DNA of 64,000 bases from Bradyrhizobium sp. 164. Lineage in GTDB: Bacteria; Pseudomonadota; Alphaproteobacteria; Rhizobiales; Xanthobacteraceae. The DNA lies in the NCBI RefSeq assembly GCF_023073715.1, contig NZ_JADPKA010000074.1, positions 1-64,000 on the forward strand, read 5' to 3'. Positions 37,562 through 46,601 of this stretch are shown here, one piece after another (the first letter of the stretch is position 1; the number at the start of each line of letters is the position of its first letter). The position numbers were made by a program, and so were the translations under genes. The notes beneath the pieces are model-generated. The model was given only the letters and a program-made list of their open reading frames with translations, did no database searches and had not been told where the DNA came from.

Positions 37562-38926
37562 CGCCGCACCGCATTCCCGCCGACCACCACCTGCGCGAAC
37601 CGCTGCGCACCGTCGGCTGACAGGTCGGACGTCACGGCGCGCGCGTGGTCCAGCCCGACCACGGCGCCGCGCGGGGTCTCCGAGATCATGTTGTTGTTGA
37701 CGAGCGCGGTGCCGGCACCGGGCATCACGGAGACGCCGATGCCTGCCAGCGCCTTGCGGATCACGTTGCCGGTGATGGCGACGTCGCGCAGATACTTGCC
37801 CCAGCCCGCGACGATGCCGTAGGACGGCGCGTTCTCGATCACGTTGCCGGTCACCGAGGAATCCGCCTCGATATAAATGCCGACGCCGGCATCGTCGTCC
37901 GGCGCGGTGCCGATCGGCCGTTTCGGGATCAGGTTGCGGATGATGTTGCCCTGGACCACGGCGATGCGGCCACCCTCGTTGAAATTGCAGACGGAGACAC
38001 CGACGGCGGCGCCATCGACAATGTTGTTGGCAATCACCGCGGCCTCGAACGCGAACTCCGAATAGAGCGCGACCTCGCGCACGTCGCTGACGCTGTTGCC
38101 GGTGATATGGATGTTCGAGGCGGAGTTGCCACGCACGGCGGAGTAATCGCAATTCCTGATGCGGTTGCCGCGCACGATCACGTTGCCGGCGCGAAAGGCA
38201 TTGATGGCGTTGCCGTACTGGCCGGAGCCGCCGGGGCCGGCCTTGATGTCCTCGATGCGGTTGTCAGCGACCAGCGTGCCGTCGTCGCCGATCGCGGTGC
38301 GCAGGATCTCGATGCCGTTATCGTTGGTGCCGGTGATGGTGTTGCGGGAGACGCTGAGGCCCCGGGCATCGAACGAGACGACCGCCGTCGCTGCGACATT
38401 GGAGAAGATGTTACCGGAGATGTCGCCTGAGACCTGCTCGAGCCAAATGCCGCTGCCGCCGGAGCCGATCATCATGCAATCGGGTGCGGACGTCGCGGCC
38501 GCCGAGGACGTGGATCAGGCCGCGCCGCGTCGGCAGCGGAATGTTGCCACCATCGAACGTGATGCCGGTGAGGCCGATGGAGTCAGCGCCGTCGCTCTGG
38601 ATCGCCGACGCGCCCCCAGTGAAGACGAATTTCGTCGCACCGCGCACGCCGATCAGCTGCGCGCCGCTCGGTAGCCGTAATAGTCCAGTGCGGTAGATGC
38701 CGGGCGGCAAGGCGAGCGGCATCTGCGTCCGCGCGCTCTCATCGATCGCACGTTGGAGCGCGCGGGTCTGGTCCTCGCTGGCGCCGGGCCGCACACCGTA
38801 TTGCGTGGCGTCGCGGCCGAGCAGGGACGTCAGCGGCGCCGCGCGCGCAGCATCGGCCGGCACGGCGAGCGCGCCGGCGATGCCCGCGGTCGAGGCTCCG
38901 ATGAGGTGACGGCGATTGAGGTCCAT
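37558..38926 (-). pseudogene. Frameshifted Tat-exported beta-helix protein, TIGR03808-like
   Basis: The first half (from 38926) has a twin-arginine signal (LNRRHLIGASTAGIAGAL) and a pectate-lyase-like start (QYGVRPGASEDQTRALQRAI, PLALPPGIYRTG). The second half (to 37558) has repeated parallel beta-helix turns (GNIFSNVAATAV, NRIRNCDYSAVRG, GNIIRNLIP, GNVIENAPSYG). The two halves are in different frames. The break is near 38480: the frame runs GGRDVRTR then LHDD, whereas the other frame gives CMMIGSGGSG directly after it. Loss of two bases (CGCGAT to CGAT) would explain it. A sequencing error cannot be excluded. The intact product would be about 455 residues. Confidence 0.8.
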
Positions 38927-39046
38927 GACGCGTCCTCCGGCGGACGCGGGACGTGTCCGCGGGGACTAGGTAGCTCAGGACGGCCGGTGGCGTGAGGATT
39001 GTTCGCGGTAGGGTTAAATGTTTACGTAAGCAAGGTGCGGTAGGGG

Positions 39047-39703
39047 TTACGGCCCCAGCGTGTTCCGTTCCTTCCGCGCCAATCGCACCATCTCCATCAG
39101 CATCGCTTCGCCCGCATCCACCAGTTCCTCCAGCGTGATCCGGGGTGCGCCCTTGCGGCGCACCGCGCCGCTGCGCGCGAGCAGCGGGATGTGGATGAAC
39201 GCCGCAAGCCTGGGCCCGCCCGCTCTCACATTCTCGATCGCGCGCCAGCTCAGATAGTTGCAGAGGTAGGCGCCGGCATCGCGCGAGGCGCGCGCATCGA
39301 TGCCGGTGAGGCGTGCGGCGCGCAGCAGCCTTGCGGTGTGCGGACCGAACGTCATCGCGTCCGCATCGCCGGCGATGCCGCGCTTGCTCGAGCGGGTGTT
39401 GGCGGCATCCGGCCAGAGCATGGTGACCGCATTGCGGGCGCGGGTCTCGATGCGCAAGTAAGGCGTGCGTGCGGCGAGGCCGAACATCAGAAGTGCATCC
39501 GGCTTCACCTTCGCGAGCACGTCAGGCAATTGCCGGTCGACCGCAGCATAGGTGACCGGGAAGATGTGGCTTGCGATCGCAACATTATCGAGCGCCGGGC
39601 GGCGCAGCTGCGCCAGCCGCGCTATCAGCGGCTGGGTCGGGTTAAACGGCGCGCCGGGAAACGGCCCGAAGCCGGTGAGGAGAATGCGGAGCCTTTCGCT
39701 CAT
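39047..39703 (-). CDS. pcp: Pyroglutamyl-peptidase I-like cysteine peptidase, C15 family (218 aa)
   Basis: Predicted to remove N-terminal pyroglutamate. The N-terminus LLTGFGPFPGAPFNPTQPL is typical. The catalytic triad is visible as Glu86 (YLRIETRARN), Cys148 (GAYLCNYLSW) and His171 (AAFIHIPLL). Length matches the family. Its start overlaps the stop of meaB by 4 nt (ATGA), an unusual pairing. The longer upstream frame is a shadow of meaB. The triad is complete, so activity is likely. Confidence 0.87.
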   Translation of the reverse strand: MSERLRILLTGFGPFPGAPFNPTQPLIARLAQLRRPALDNVAIASHIFPVTYAAVDRQLPDVLAKVKPDALLMFGLAARTPYLRIETRARNAVTMLWPDAANTRSSKRGIAGDADAMTFGPHTARLLRAARLTGIDARASRDAGAYLCNYLSWRAIENVRAGGPRLAAFIHIPLLARSGAVRRKGAPRITLEELVDAGEAMLMEMVRLARKERNTLGP

Positions 39704-40689
39704 TGCAGCAACTCCAGCATCTGCTCCGCGGCGAGGGCCGGCGTGAGATGGCCGTCGGCGACCTCGGCCTCGATCTTCCGGACCTTGGTCCGCACCGACG
39801 CCTCGCTGCGCAGCCGCGCCAGTATGCGCTGCTCCAGCATCGACCACATCCATTTCACCTGCTGATCGCGCCGCCGCGCGGCAAACTCGCCGGATGCGCT
39901 CATCGCCTTGCGGTGATCAAGGATCCTCTGCCAAATTCTCGCGATTCCGTCGCCGGTGAGCGCCGAATAGGTCTCGACCGGTGGGTGCCAATGCTCGGAC
40001 CGCGGCGCGAGGATGTGCAGCGCGCCGCGGTAGTCAGCGGCCGTGATCTTGGCGCGCTTGAGGTTGTCGCCGTCGGCCTTGTTGATGGCGATCATGTCGG
40101 CGAGCTCGACCAGGCCCTTCTTGATCCCTTGCAGTTCGTCGCCGCCGCCCGGCAGCATAAGTGCGAGGAAGAAATCGGTCATGTCGCAGACCGCCGTCTC
40201 GGATTGGCCGATGCCGACGGTCTCGACCAGCACGACGCCGAAGCCTGCGGCTTCGCAAATCAGCATTGCCTCGCGTGTCTTGGCCGCGACGCCCCCGAGC
40301 GTGCCCGAAGACGGCGAGGGGCGGATGAAGGCATCGGTGGAGGCCGACAGCCGCGCCATCCGGGTCTTGTCGCCGAGGATCGAGCCGCCGCTGCGCGCTG
40401 AGGACGGATCGACCGCGAGCACTGCGACCTTGTGGCCTTGTTCGATCAGATACGTGCCGAGCGCGTCGATCGTGGTGGACTTGCCGACGCCCGGAGAGCC
40501 GGTGATGCCGACGCGCACCGCCTTGCCGGTGTCGGGCAGCAGCATCTGCACCAGTTCGCGCGCCAGCGCCTGATGGTCGGAGCGCCGGCTCTCCACCAGC
40601 GTGATAGCCCGCGCCAGCGCCGCGCGGCTGCCGGCGCGCACGTCGCGGGCGAGGGATTGGGTGTCCGGCGAGGCCTTCTTCTCAGTCAT
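39700..40689 (-). CDS. meaB: MeaB/ArgK-type GTPase, methylmalonyl-CoA mutase chaperone (329 aa)
   Basis: G3E-family P-loop GTPase that protects and reloads the B12 cofactor of methylmalonyl-CoA mutase. The Walker A motif GSPGVGKST is at 64-72. Other family motifs are VLAVDPSSARSGGSILGDKTRM, VVLVETVGIGQSE and the G4-like INKADGDN. A C-terminal dimerisation helix follows. Both mutase subunit genes lie 4-8 kb away on the same strand, separated by a tricarboxylate transporter operon and gene remnants. It is translationally coupled to pcp. Confidence 0.92.
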   Translation of the reverse strand: MTEKKASPDTQSLARDVRAGSRAALARAITLVESRRSDHQALARELVQMLLPDTGKAVRVGITGSPGVGKSTTIDALGTYLIEQGHKVAVLAVDPSSARSGGSILGDKTRMARLSASTDAFIRPSPSSGTLGGVAAKTREAMLICEAAGFGVVLVETVGIGQSETAVCDMTDFFLALMLPGGGDELQGIKKGLVELADMIAINKADGDNLKRAKITAADYRGALHILAPRSEHWHPPVETYSALTGDGIARIWQRILDHRKAMSASGEFAARRRDQQVKWMWSMLEQRILARLRSEASVRTKVRKIEAEVADGHLTPALAAEQMLELLQ

Positions 40690-40740
40690 GCCCTGCTTTA
40701 CAACGGCCCGGCTGGGCAGGCGAGGGCGCTCGCCTGCAAA

Positions 40741-42252
40741 TCACCGGGATGTTGCCGCCGCCGCCTGGGGCGGTTTCATCTTGCGCCACACCCACACCAT
40801 TACCGGCCACAGCAGGGCGCCGATTGCCATCGCGGCGAGGATCGCCGCGACTGGGCGCTCGAAGAACGGCAGGATGCTTCCGTCCGACTTGATCAACGAG
40901 GTGACGAAAGCCTGCTCGACCATGGTGCCCATGACGATGCCGAGCACCATGGCTGCCACGGGATAGCCGTTCGCTTCCATGATATAGCCGATCACGCCGA
41001 AGGCGGCGACGGTGACGACGCCAAACATGTTGTTGCCGATCGCGAACGAGCCGACCGCGCAGCACAGCATGATGATCGGCATCACGGTGGAGCGTGGCGC
41101 CAGCAGGATGTAGGCCGCGACCCGGATCATGGCGATGCCGAGCGGGATCATCATGATGTTCGCGATGATGAACATCAGATAGATCGCGTACATGCTCGAC
41201 GCCTTCTCGGTGAACAGCGTCGGGCCGGGATTGAGTCCCTTCATGTAGAGCACGCCGATCGCGATCGCGGCGATGGTGTCGCCGGGGATGCCGAACAGCA
41301 GCGATGGCACCCAGCCGGAGGCGATGCTGGCGTTGTTGCTGGCTCCGGCCTCGACCAGGCCTTCGACGTGACCGGTGCCGAACTTTTCAGGCTCCTTCGA
41401 GAAGCGCTTCGACATCGCGTAGGAGACCCAGGCGGCCATGTCGGCGCCGGCGCCGGGCAGCACGCCGATGATGATGCCGACGATATTCCCGCGCGTCATC
41501 TGCCAATGATACTTCTTGGTCAGCTTCCACTGGCCGGCCATGATGCTTCCGAATTTTCGTCGCGGCAGCGGTGGCGGCTCGGGCGTCAGCATCGCGCGCA
41601 TCACCTGCGCCACCGCGAACACGCCGACCAGCGCCGGGATCGGTTCGATGCCGCCGAACAGATCGGTGAGGCCGAAGGTGAAGCGCGGGACGCCGCCGGG
41701 ATTCTCGATGCCGATGCAGGAGACCAGCAGGCCGATGAACATGCCGGCGATCGCCTTCACGGGCGAGGAGCGCGCGACCAAAGTGGCACACATCAGGCCG
41801 AGCAGCGCCAGCCAGAAATATTCGAACGTCGAGAACGACAGCGCGATCTCGGCGAGCGGCGGCGCCAGGATCATCAGCGACAGCACGCCGGCGATGCCGC
41901 CGACCGCGGAGAACCAGACGCCGGCCCCGAGCGCGAGCTCGGCCTGGCCCTTGCGGGTCATGGCATAGGCTTCGTCGGCATAGGCGGCGGAAGCCGGCGT
42001 GCCGGGAATGCGCAGCAGCGCGCCGGGAATGTCGCCGGAGAAGATCGCCATCGAGGACGCCGCGACGATGGTCGCAATCGCCGCGATCGGCGACAGGTAA
42101 AAGGTGACGGGGACGAGCAGGGCGGTCGCCATCGTCGCCGACAGGCCCGGCAGCGAGCCGATCACGAGCCCGTACACGGAGGCCGCGAACATCGCGATGA
42201 TGACCTCCCAGGTCGAGATCAGTGCGAACGCATCAATCAGGGTTTTCAGCAT
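40741..42252 (-). CDS. tctA: Tripartite tricarboxylate transporter large permease TctA (503 aa)
   Basis: Large membrane subunit of a TTT transporter for tricarboxylates or related acids. About 11-12 hydrophobic segments are visible. Family motifs are GLVIGSLPGLSATMATALLVPVTFYL near residue 30, IPGTPASAAYADEAYAMTRKGQ near 80-110, and GVLPGAGADMAAWVSYAMSKRFSKEPEKFGTGHVEGLVEAGASNNA in the second half. It follows tctB after 4 nt. A conserved C-terminal basic tail is present. The substrate is not determined by sequence. Confidence 0.92.
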   Translation of the reverse strand: MLKTLIDAFALISTWEVIIAMFAASVYGLVIGSLPGLSATMATALLVPVTFYLSPIAAIATIVAASSMAIFSGDIPGALLRIPGTPASAAYADEAYAMTRKGQAELALGAGVWFSAVGGIAGVLSLMILAPPLAEIALSFSTFEYFWLALLGLMCATLVARSSPVKAIAGMFIGLLVSCIGIENPGGVPRFTFGLTDLFGGIEPIPALVGVFAVAQVMRAMLTPEPPPLPRRKFGSIMAGQWKLTKKYHWQMTRGNIVGIIIGVLPGAGADMAAWVSYAMSKRFSKEPEKFGTGHVEGLVEAGASNNASIASGWVPSLLFGIPGDTIAAIAIGVLYMKGLNPGPTLFTEKASSMYAIYLMFIIANIMMIPLGIAMIRVAAYILLAPRSTVMPIIMLCCAVGSFAIGNNMFGVVTVAAFGVIGYIMEANGYPVAAMVLGIVMGTMVEQAFVTSLIKSDGSILPFFERPVAAILAAMAIGALLWPVMVWVWRKMKPPQAAAATSR

Positions 42253-42256
42253 GGGA

Positions 42257-42748
42257 TTACCAGGGCGTCGGCAGCAGGCCGGCAGGCAGCGGCACGCGCA
42301 ACAGCTTGCCGAAAATGAGGTGAATGGCGAATGGCGAGAGCGCCGCGAGCGGCAGCGCCAGCTTCCACTTCGCCCCCAACGCGGTCGAGGTCACGTAGAC
42401 CATGATCGCGGCAGCGAGGATGAAGCCGAGCCGGTCGGCGGCAAAGACGTAGAACAGCAGCAGCGCCGGCGGCAGCAAGGCGCGAAGGCCGTAGAGCTTG
42501 CCCTGCGGCGGCGGGCTGGCGGCCTGACCGTTCTCGAGCGGGACCAGCTCTTCCTCCTCCTCGAAGGAATGGCCGATGCCGAACACGATCGCGAGCCCGC
42601 ACAGGGCGAGCCCGGTGCCGATCACCAGCGGAAACACGTTGGGGCCGACCGGCTGGCCCGGCACCGGCGGCAAGATCCAACCGCCATAGGCGGCGGCCGC
42701 GCCGAGTGCGACGAGAAACGATCCCGTGACGGAGTCGGGAAGACGCAT
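42257..42748 (-). CDS. tctB: Tripartite tricarboxylate transporter small permease TctB (163 aa)
   Basis: Small membrane subunit with four predicted helices: SFLVALGAAAAYGGWIL, FPLVIGTGLALCGLAIVFG, LPPALLLFYVFAADRLGFILAAAIMVYV and LPLAALSPFAIHLIFGKLLRV. A glutamate-rich loop (HSFEEEEELVPLENG) lies between the second and third. It is followed after 4 nt by tctA and preceded by a repeat and tctC, giving the order tctC-tctB-tctA. Length is usual for the family. Confidence 0.88.
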   Translation of the reverse strand: MRLPDSVTGSFLVALGAAAAYGGWILPPVPGQPVGPNVFPLVIGTGLALCGLAIVFGIGHSFEEEEELVPLENGQAASPPPQGKLYGLRALLPPALLLFYVFAADRLGFILAAAIMVYVTSTALGAKWKLALPLAALSPFAIHLIFGKLLRVPLPAGLLPTPW

Positions 42749-42825
42749 GGGAGAGTCCTATGAGAAGTGCACTCCCTCTCCCCGCGTGGGTTGGGCTAGC
42801 GCATATGATGAAGCTGCTCGGCCTG

Positions 42826-42938
42826 CATGGTTCGAGACGCCCGCTTTCGCGGGCTCTTCACCATGAGGGTTTGATATCTCGCCGCAAAACGCGACCTCAT
42901 CCTGAGGGCCCGCCGTAGGCAGGCGTCTCGAAGGATGG
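42826..42938. repeat. Intergenic palindromic repeat, family F
   Basis: CATGGTTCGAGACGCCCGCT at the left pairs imperfectly with GGCGTCTCGAAGGATGG at the right, and CACCATGAGGGT pairs with CCTCATCCTGAGGG in the middle. It lies in the 259-nt gap between tctC and tctB, inside the presumed operon. Elements with these arms are frequent in Bradyrhizobium-type genomes. Confidence 0.75.
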
Positions 42939-43007
42939 GCTGCAAGCGAGCTACTCGCCACGTTCTTCATATGCGACAGCCCTGCCGCTCGCGCGGAGAG
43001 GTGAAAA

Positions 43008-44000
43008 TCACGCCTTGCTCAGGCCCGCCGCCTTCATCGCCTCGCCCATCTGGGCGTCGCCCTTGTCCATGAAGGCGGCGAAATGGGCGGCATCGCCCCA
43101 CACGGTGCCGAAGCCGCGATTGCTCATGAAGTCCTTGAACTCGGCTGAGTCGTAGACCTTCTTCAGCGCTGCGGTCAGCTTCGTTGCGATCTCCGGCGGC
43201 AGGTTCTTCGGGGCGCCGATGCCGCGCCAGGCACCGGTCGCGTAGTCGATGCCCATCGCCTCCTTCAATGTCGGCACGTCCTTGAAGATCGGGTTGCGCG
43301 CCGGCGCCATGATGGCAAGGCTCCTGGCCTTGCCAGCCTCGATGATGGCGCGCGCTTCCGGCACCGAGCAGGTGGTCAGGTCGAGGCCACCGGCGGCGAG
43401 ATCCTGCATCGCGGGCGCTGCGCCATTTGACGGCACCCAGGCGACCTGGTTGGCAGGCAGGCCCATCGCCTGCATCCAGCCGACCAGCGCCAGATGCCAG
43501 ATGCCGCCCTGGCCGGTGCCCGAAGCCTTGAACTTGCCCGGAGGCGCCGCCTTGATCGCGTCGGCGAGCTCCTTGACCGTCTTGTAGGGCGAGGAGGAGG
43601 AGACCTGGATGCCGGGCGGATCCTCGTTCATCAGCGCCAGCGGCGTGTAGCTCTTTGGCGTCAGCTCGGTGAGGCCTTGCCAGTGCATCATCGAGATTTC
43701 GACCGTGAGCATGCCGATCGTGTAGCCGTCGGGCTGCGCGCTCGCGATCGCGCTATGGCCGACGACGCCGGAGCCGCCGGTGCGGTTGACCACGTTGAAG
43801 GGTTGGCCGAGATCCTTCTCCAGCAGCGCCGCGACGATGCGCGCGGTCGCATCGGTGCCGCCGCCCGCGCCCCAAGGCACGATCACGGTGACCGGACGCG
43901 CCGGATAGGCTTGTGCGAGTGCCGGCTTGAACCCGAAAGCGGCGGATGCCGCGACCGCGGCAGACGAGGCCGCAAAGGCGCGGCGGGTGATCTTGGACAT
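43008..44000 (-). CDS. tctC: Tripartite tricarboxylate transporter substrate-binding protein TctC (330 aa)
   Basis: Periplasmic solute receptor of the Bug/TctC family. It has a twin-arginine-like signal (ITRRAFAASSAAVAASAAFGF, cleavage after PALAQA). The family start YPARPVTVIVPWGAGGGTDATARI follows, then NRTGGSGVVGHSAIASAQPDGYTIG, the ligand-loop region. The start at 44000 has GGGAGG upstream; the longer frame adds unrelated residues. It is first in the tctCBA operon. Hundreds of paralogues in such genomes bind different carboxylates, so the substrate is open. Confidence 0.9.
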   Translation of the reverse strand: MSKITRRAFAASSAAVAASAAFGFKPALAQAYPARPVTVIVPWGAGGGTDATARIVAALLEKDLGQPFNVVNRTGGSGVVGHSAIASAQPDGYTIGMLTVEISMMHWQGLTELTPKSYTPLALMNEDPPGIQVSSSSPYKTVKELADAIKAAPPGKFKASGTGQGGIWHLALVGWMQAMGLPANQVAWVPSNGAAPAMQDLAAGGLDLTTCSVPEARAIIEAGKARSLAIMAPARNPIFKDVPTLKEAMGIDYATGAWRGIGAPKNLPPEIATKLTAALKKVYDSAEFKDFMSNRGFGTVWGDAAHFAAFMDKGDAQMGEAMKAAGLSKA

Positions 44001-44203
44001 TGAATGCCTCCCAGCGGCGCCCGCGACGTCGAGCGCTCTTGTCAACGGCGGCATTCTAGTCGGCTTTGCGGCGGCGCCGCAAGGTAGCGCTACCAGCGAG
44101 ATCGCCGTTTGTGTGAAACCATCGGACGGGCAGTCGGAAATCGGGTGGGTTTTGCCGGCGCAAGTCGCCAACCTCAGCGCGCAACAAGTGCCAAAGGCAA
44201 GCC

Positions 44204-44326
44204 ATGACCCAAGCCTATTACAGCACGGTGCTGGATCACCCGCTGGACGAAGTCTGGTCGCTAATTCGCGACTTCAACAACTATCCCGTTTATATCGACG
44301 ATAATCGTCGCGGACGTGCGAGCTGA
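44204..44326 (+). pseudogene. N-terminal remnant of an SRPBCC-family protein (40 aa)
   Basis: The frame reads MTQAYYSTVLDHPLDEVWSL, then IRDFNNYPVYIDD, the start of a START/polyketide-cyclase-like (SRPBCC) ligand-binding protein, then seven unrelated residues and a stop. About 110 residues of the usual domain are missing. The family match ends near 44303, exactly where the opposite-strand remnant begins to lose its own match. It appears to be the product of a deletion. Confidence 0.55.
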
Positions 44327-44408
44327 AGATGGAGAGCTTCGATACGCCCTTGCCTTTGATGGCATCCGCGTTCTTGCGTATTGCAGCAATGATTTCGTCA
44401 GGTGTCAT
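44274..44408 (-). pseudogene. N-terminal remnant of a nucleotidyltransferase (MNT antitoxin-like) (44 aa)
   Basis: The minus frame starting at 44408 reads MTPDEIIAAIRKNADAIKGK, then GVSKLSIFSSHVRDDYR. This resembles the N-terminus of MNT-type nucleotidyltransferases up to the GSxxRG motif (here SSHVRD, degenerate). The family match ends near 44297 and the frame stops soon after. The catalytic aspartates are missing, so it cannot be active. It faces the SRPBCC remnant, tail to tail. Confidence 0.45.
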
Positions 44409-44444
44409 GGACACAACCTGGCCGGGCGCACGACCAGTCCATCA

Positions 44445-46601
44445 CTACTCCGCCGCCTCGCTATGCCCAAGCCGGACGTTCAGCTTGCGGATCAGTTCCT
44501 CCGCCGCATCGGCGATCACGGTGCCCGGCGGGAAGATGGCTTCGGCGCCGGCCGCGTACAGCGCGTCGTAATCCTGCGGCGGCACTACGCCGCCGACGAT
44601 GATCATGATGTCGTCGCGGCCCTGCTTCTTCAGCGCGGCCTTCAGTTCCGGCACCGCCGTGAGGTGGGCGGCGGCGAGCGAGGAGACGCCGAGGATGTGC
44701 ACGTCGTTCTCGACCGCCTGCCGCGCAGCTTCGTCGGCGGTCGCGAACAGCGGCCCGATGTCGACGTCGAAGCCGATGTCGGCGAAGGCTGACGCGATCA
44801 CCTTCTGGCCGCGGTCATGGCCGTCCTGGCCGATCTTGGCCACCAGGATGCGCGGGCGGCGGCCTTCCGCCTCCTCGAAGGCGTCGATCAGCGCCTGAAC
44901 CTTCTCGACCTGGTTTCCCATGCTGGAGGCCTCCCGCTTGTAGACGCCGGTGATGGACTTGATCTCGGCGCGATGCCGGCCGAACACCTTCTCCATCGCC
45001 TCCGAAATCTCGCCGACGGTCGCCTTGGCGCGCGCCGCGTCGATGGCGAGCGCGAGCAGATTGCCGTTGCCTTCTCTGGCCGAGCGCGTCAGCGCGGCGA
45101 GGGCGGCATCGACGTCCTTCTGATTGCGCTCGGATTTCAGCCGCGTCAGCTTGTCGATCTGCAAGCGGCGGACATTGCTGTTGTCGACTTTGAGGATCTC
45201 GATCGGCGCCTCATCGGTCGGCTTGTACTTGTTAACGCCGATCACGGCCTGCTTGCCGGCATCGATGCGGGCCTGTGTCTTGGCCGAGGCTTCCTCGATG
45301 CGCAGTTTCGGCACGCCCGCCTCGATCGCCTTGGCCATGCCGCCGAGCTCCTCGACCTCCTGGATGTGGCTCCAGGCCTTGGCGGCGAGGTCGCGCGTGA
45401 GCCGCTCGACATAATACGAGCCGCCCCAGGGATCGATGATGCGCGTGGTGCCGCTCTCCTGTTGGAGGAAGAGCTGGGTGTTGCGAGCGATGCGCGCCGA
45501 GAAATCGGTCGGCAGCGCCAGCGCTTCGTCGAGCGCGTTGGTGTGCAGCGACTGGGTATGGCCTTGGGTGGCCGCCATCGCCTCCACCGTGGTACGCATG
45601 ACGTTGTTGAAGACGTCCTGAGCGGTCAGCGACCAGCCTGAGGTCTGGCTATGCGTGCGCAGCGACAGCGAGCGCGGGTCTTTCGGATTGAATGGCTTCA
45701 GCAGCTTCGCCCAGAGCAGGCGCGCGGCGCGCAGCTTGGCGACCTCCATGAAGAAGTTCATGCCGATCGCCCAGAAGAACGACAGGCGCGGCGCGAAGCG
45801 GTCGACGTCGAGGCCTGCAGCGAGTCCGGCACGCAGATATTCGACGCCATCGGCGAGCGTGTAGGCGAGCTCGAGGTCCTGCGTCGCACCGGCCTCCTGC
45901 ATGTGATAGCCGGAGATCGAGATCGAGTTGTATTTCGGCATCCTCGTGGAGGTGTAGGCGAAGATGTCCGAAATGATCCGCATCGATGGCGCGGGCGGAT
46001 AGATATAGGTGTTACGCACCATGAATTCTTTCAGAATGTCGTTCTGAATGGTGCCCGAGAGTTTTTCCGGCGGCACGCCCTGTTCCTCGGCGGCCGCGAC
46101 ATAGAGCGCCAGGATCGGCAGTACCGCGCCGTTCATGGTCATGGACACGCTCATCTGATCGAGCGGAATCCCTGCGAACAGCGTGCGCATGTCGTAGATG
46201 GAATCGATCGCGACGCCGGCCATGCCGACGTCGCCGCCGACGCGCGGATGATCGCTGTCATAGCCGCGATGCGTGGCGAGATCGAAGGCGACCGAGAGGC
46301 CCTTCTGTCCAGCGGCGAGATTACGGCGATAGAACGCGTTGGAATCCTCTGCCGTGGAGAAGCCGGCATATTGCCTGATGGTCCAGGGCTGGTTGACATA
46401 CATGGTCGGGTAGGGACCGCGCAGAAAGGGCGCGATGCCGGGATAGGTCTCGAGGAAATCGAGGCCGGCAAGATCGGCCTCGCCATAAGCGGGTTTTACG
46501 AGAATGCCCTCGGGCGTCAGCCACGGCTCGGCGCTGCCTAATGGCGCTGTGGTTGCGGTCCGCTCGAAGGCGACATCGGCGAAATTGGGAATGCGGCTCA
46601 T
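44445..46601 (-). CDS. mutB: Methylmalonyl-CoA mutase large (alpha) subunit (718 aa)
   Basis: B12-dependent enzyme converting (R)-methylmalonyl-CoA to succinyl-CoA at the end of the propionate pathway. The N-terminal TIM barrel contains GIAPFLRGPYPTMYVNQPWTIRQYAGF and the substrate/cofactor loop KGLSVAFDLATHRGYDSDHP. The C-terminal B12 domain carries the base-off motif DGHDRG at about 593-598 with GQKVIASAFADIGFDVDIGP after it. Length is standard. It is preceded by a 30-codon frame that overlaps its start by 4 nt. The small subunit and meaB lie on the same strand nearby. Confidence 0.95.
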   Translation of the reverse strand: MSRIPNFADVAFERTATTAPLGSAEPWLTPEGILVKPAYGEADLAGLDFLETYPGIAPFLRGPYPTMYVNQPWTIRQYAGFSTAEDSNAFYRRNLAAGQKGLSVAFDLATHRGYDSDHPRVGGDVGMAGVAIDSIYDMRTLFAGIPLDQMSVSMTMNGAVLPILALYVAAAEEQGVPPEKLSGTIQNDILKEFMVRNTYIYPPAPSMRIISDIFAYTSTRMPKYNSISISGYHMQEAGATQDLELAYTLADGVEYLRAGLAAGLDVDRFAPRLSFFWAIGMNFFMEVAKLRAARLLWAKLLKPFNPKDPRSLSLRTHSQTSGWSLTAQDVFNNVMRTTVEAMAATQGHTQSLHTNALDEALALPTDFSARIARNTQLFLQQESGTTRIIDPWGGSYYVERLTRDLAAKAWSHIQEVEELGGMAKAIEAGVPKLRIEEASAKTQARIDAGKQAVIGVNKYKPTDEAPIEILKVDNSNVRRLQIDKLTRLKSERNQKDVDAALAALTRSAREGNGNLLALAIDAARAKATVGEISEAMEKVFGRHRAEIKSITGVYKREASSMGNQVEKVQALIDAFEEAEGRRPRILVAKIGQDGHDRGQKVIASAFADIGFDVDIGPLFATADEAARQAVENDVHILGVSSLAAAHLTAVPELKAALKKQGRDDIMIIVGGVVPPQDYDALYAAGAEAIFPPGTVIADAAEELIRKLNVRLGHSEAAE

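Noticed and set aside
44001..44203. Possible promoter or gene between tctC and the SRPBCC remnant
   Set aside because: No clear motif or open frame with a ribosome binding site; left unannotated.
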